Positions 63,808 to 64,000 of a stretch of 64,000 bases of DNA are shown one piece after another. Every line of letters starts with the position of its first letter. Position 1 is the first letter of the stretch. Source of the DNA: Microglena sp. YARC (lineage: Eukaryota; Chlorophyta; Chlorophyceae; Chlamydomonadales; Chlamydomonadaceae); NCBI GenBank assembly GCA_022414725.1, contig CM039464.1, positions 26,825,566 through 26,889,565 of the forward strand. The letters run 5' to 3'. A model generated the notes under the pieces. It worked only from the letters and a program-made list of their open reading frames with translations. It made no database searches and was not told the origin of the DNA. Made by a program: the position numbers and the translations under genes.

Positions 63808-64000
63808 GGGGGGGGGGGGGCTCGCCTTGCAGCCTTAATATCTAGGTTCTTGGCGGTATCATACCTATGCAGGGTTGGGTGGGGGTGGGGGTGGGGTGGG
63901 GGTGGGGGGGCTCCCCTTGCAGCCTTAACATCGAGCAGCAAGCATCTACATATTGTAATAACTTGGACTACACTTGTTTACCTGTTGCAGTTGTACATCG
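49720..64000 (-). CDS. RBR2: paralogous ARIADNE-type RBR ligase, 3' half
   Basis: The gene enters from the right edge, so only the end of RING2 onward is seen. Exons: 63982-64000 (YNCN, R split), 63589-63712, 60721-60828, 54085-54204, 52337-52432, 49890-50015 and probably 49720-49845. They correspond one-to-one with RBR1 exons 7 (end) to 12, with equal lengths except exon 8 (two codons shorter). Examples: [78 protein letters not shown]. All frames are open and splice sites intact, so it looks functional. The next exon (VGKGGNQEKWPAAWARARAD.., after a 44-bp intron) has no counterpart in RBR1, and no RanBP2 finger is found. The protein may continue into GATA-finger exons. Introns hold junction copies, a SINE, MITEs and a 1.1-kb minisatellite. 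Confidence 0.85.
50036..50275 (-). mobile_element. tRNA-derived SINE, copy 1
   Basis: The tRNA-like head (50190-50262, minus strand) has an A-box-like TGGTCTAGTGG and the B box GGTTCGACTCC. The ~150-bp body ends 'accttttttgtagcacaggt'. The acceptor stem does not pair, so it is not a working tRNA gene. It lies ~20 bp upstream of the RBR2 exon 50015 acceptor. Confidence 0.75.
50299..50813. mobile_element. hAT-like MITE, 515 bp, with internal 32-bp amplification
   Basis: Ends CAGGGTACTAA and GTAGTACCCTG; flanks ATGTATAC and CTGTATAC (7 of 8). Seven 32-bp units ('ttggtcagcgcttaaagcgc' + 'actaacatcaaa') enlarge the left end. Downstream (50892-51010) lie remnants of an exon 12 acceptor copy. Confidence 0.85.
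51340..51690 (+). repeat. 67-bp tandem repeat, 5 units
   Basis: 'gttaatgctcaaagagtgag' + 'tgagtttgtttggtagcttg' + 'gctttggcttggc' at a 67-bp period within an RBR2 intron. Confidence 0.92.
51715..52200 (-). repeat. Partial copies of the RBR2 exon 52337-52432 donor junction
   Basis: Minus-strand 'gatgcacccaacttccagg' + tatg recurs near 51990-52012 and 51870-51895, and in decayed form at 51715 and 52190, among 'cctacctaccaacctgcctg' repeats. It mirrors the RBR1 arrangement after exon 11. Confidence 0.8.
52200..52325 (+). repeat. Family-5 repeat next to an RBR2 donor
   Basis: 'aagttcagtttatcagag' to 'ctacaccctggactgtaac'. It sits between the true donor (52336) and the first junction copy, as in RBR1 (32325-32430). 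Confidence 0.7.
52436..52498 (+). repeat. (ATGT)n at the RBR2 acceptor
   Basis: 'atgtatgtatgtatgt' directly precedes (minus strand) the acceptor of exon 52337-52432. RBR1 has the same (CATA)n tract (31910-32080) before its exon 11, so it predates the duplication. From 52500 to 53690 I see only C-rich and unique intron sequence. Confidence 0.8.
53690..53930 (+). repeat. (GTAT)n and (TGTC)n microsatellites
   Basis: Perfect tetranucleotide runs; Met/Tyr/Cys- and Ser/Val-rich frames are artefacts. A family-5 repeat (53931-54084) follows and abuts the exon 10-equivalent donor. Confidence 0.95.
54320..55145 (-). repeat. Five or six partial copies of the RBR2 exon 54085-54204 acceptor end
   Basis: Minus-strand 'ctgcagatc(a/c)tcgactgc' followed by ~40 exon bases (ILDCRRILLRTCSFSYL and similar) occurs near 54365, 54520, 54703, 54875 and 55033, and once more at 56370-56412. 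The period is ~150-180 bp. The copies vary between IID and ILD and merge into the 'ggatggggtggt' satellite. Confidence 0.9.
55180..56330 (+). repeat. 1.1-kb 'gatggggtggtgaatgagtc' minisatellite
   Basis: Units of 'gtggtggatggggtggtg' and 'aatgagtcggatgggg' repeat through the tract. The long Pro/His/Ser/Thr frames (up to ~390 codons on the minus strand) are repeat shadows. It lies between junction copies, in an intron of RBR2. Confidence 0.93.
56455..56588. mobile_element. Hairpin element with telomere-like loop
   Basis: Arms of ~48 bp ('gaagctagcacccagtgagc' ... and its inverse 'gctcactgggtgctagcttc') enclose a ~35-bp loop with ctaaaccctaaaccctataac. 'ccggtgtccccc' occurs on both sides (56441 and 56591), consistent with insertion. 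Confidence 0.8.
57179..57353. mobile_element. Family-6 hairpin MITE, 175 bp
   Basis: TIR 'acgtttaacagttatgatga' and inverse 'tcatcataactgtttaacgt', extended to ~48 bp ('cgctaagcactcgg'). Interior 'catgcaccaacatgc' repeats. Same family as 59874-60098. Confidence 0.85.
57950..58175 (+). mobile_element. tRNA-derived SINE, copy 2
   Basis: tRNA-like head 57966-58035 with the same A and B boxes as copy 1, preceded by 'ctctttcagttatatacatt'. The body runs to 'attaccttttttgtagcaca'. Confidence 0.75.
59101..59318 (+). mobile_element. tRNA-derived SINE, copy 3
   Basis: tRNA-like head 59112-59183; the anticodon-arm region differs from the other copies while the B box and body are conserved. It ends 'gcgttattattaccttttt'. 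Confidence 0.75.
59399..59593. mobile_element. hAT-like MITE, 195 bp
   Basis: Ends CAGGGTACTACTA and ATGGTACCCTG; flanks ATCACGGT and ATCACGAT (7 of 8). Shares the 'gcgctgaccaatttgacg' interior with other copies in inverse orientation. Confidence 0.87.
59595..59779. mobile_element. Hairpin MITE related to family 6
   Basis: Arms 'tgatatcttgaagaaaaaag' and 'cttttttctccaagatatca', then 'gcaaaaccagggtttt' and inverse, with outer tips tcacga/aacgtga. It begins within the target duplication of the adjacent hAT MITE. Confidence 0.75.
59874..60098. mobile_element. Family-6 hairpin MITE, 225 bp
   Basis: TIR 'tcacgtttaacagttatgat' and inverse 'catcataactgtttaacgtga'-type end, arms extended through 'cgctaagcactcggaacc' and 'aacctccgacatgca'. 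Nearly complete self-complementarity. Confidence 0.88.
60121..60275 (-). repeat. Family-5 repeat
   Basis: From 'ttacagtccaggggtagg' via 'ctgatgaactgaacc' to 'ctacagtgataatttaatt'. It is followed by (TA)n and GT/poly(G) (60530-60682) just before the RBR2 exon 60721-60828 donor. Confidence 0.75.
60950..61700 (-). repeat. Four partial copies of the RBR2 exon 60721-60828 acceptor end
   Basis: Minus-strand 'ctgcaggcc.ttctagatgc' + 'cagcaaagt.agtgctgaca' and up to ~60 exon bases lie at about 61018, 61290, 61477 and 61692. Spacers contain 'acccacaaaacaagaccct', which also precedes RBR1 exon 9. Each copy has gained a GTGAGT inside the exon-derived part. Confidence 0.9.
62160..62700 (+). repeat. 'cccgtcccgtcccgtcc' / 'tccaattccaagtcccc' minisatellite
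   Basis: About ten ~45-60 bp units in RBR2 intron 8; Arg/Gly-rich minus frames and Pro/Ser-rich plus frames are artefacts. Confidence 0.92.
62850..63570 (-). repeat. 'ttttgcattttgtgcatctg' repeats next to the RBR2 exon 8 donor
   Basis: Many 18-25 bp units, including two near-identical ~120-bp blocks. RBR1 intron 8 has the same type at 27540-27680 and 28175-28330, interrupted there by the family-6 MITE. It is therefore ancestral to both paralogues. Confidence 0.88.
63818..63935 (-). repeat. Partial copies of the RBR2 exon 63589-63712 acceptor end
   Basis: Minus-strand 'cataggtatgataccgccaa' + 'gaacctagatattaaggctg' lies at about 63825-63868, and an older copy at 63915-63935, upstream of the intact exon. 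GT/poly(G) runs separate them. Confidence 0.85.

Overview
The window looks like nuclear DNA of a green alga (Viridiplantae). It has intron-rich GT-AG genes. The rRNA-processing nuclease FCF1 ends in a plant-type C-terminus ([13 protein letters not shown]), the complex I subunit has a plant-like ARYDLGVEK core, plant-type telomere-like TTTAGGG motifs lie at internal sites, and stop codons are standard. There is no sign of bacterial, organellar or viral gene organisation. All exon boundaries were read by hand and may be off by a base.

Layout. 1-5.6 kb (+): the 3' part of an unrecognised gene with six visible exons and a repeat-rich C-terminus, followed by a 1.4 kb minisatellite. 9.05-9.96 kb (-): a complete four-exon gene for NDUFA2/B8, a small complex I subunit. 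10.26-16.76 kb (+): a complete six-exon FCF1/UTP24 gene, a PIN-domain nuclease of the small-subunit processome, divergent from NDUFA2 across a 303-bp shared promoter. 18.68-38.79 kb (+): a complete 13-exon ARIADNE-type RBR E3 ubiquitin ligase (613 aa; RING1-IBR-RING2-Ariadne-RanBP2 finger), here called RBR1. 64.0-49.7 kb (-): the 3' half of a second RBR ligase (RBR2), an inverted tail-to-tail paralogue running off the window end. Beyond its last recognisable RBR exon, on the same strand, lie exons with GATA-type zinc fingers (48.7-47.4 kb) and an Ala/Pro-rich terminal exon (45.1-43.9 kb). These may be a new C-terminus of RBR2 or a separate gene. 39-43.7 kb holds a decayed LINE reverse transcriptase fragment, repeats and one possible minus-strand first exon.

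The most unusual feature is how the introns are built. In every multi-kilobase gene here, segments spanning an exon-intron junction (splice site plus a piece of exon) are tandemly copied into the adjacent intron, one to more than ten times. Copies of acceptor junctions lie upstream of the intact exon and copies of donor junctions lie downstream. The largest example is about 13 decayed copies of the RBR1 exon 7 acceptor. The coding end of RBR1 has been treated the same way, giving a downstream array of zinc-finger-derived units.

A dense set of short mobile elements is layered on top. They include a hAT-like MITE family with 8-bp target duplications (five copies and one 12-bp remnant), several TIR or hairpin families, a tRNA-derived SINE (three copies) and a repeat that abuts the exon 10 donor in both RBR paralogues.
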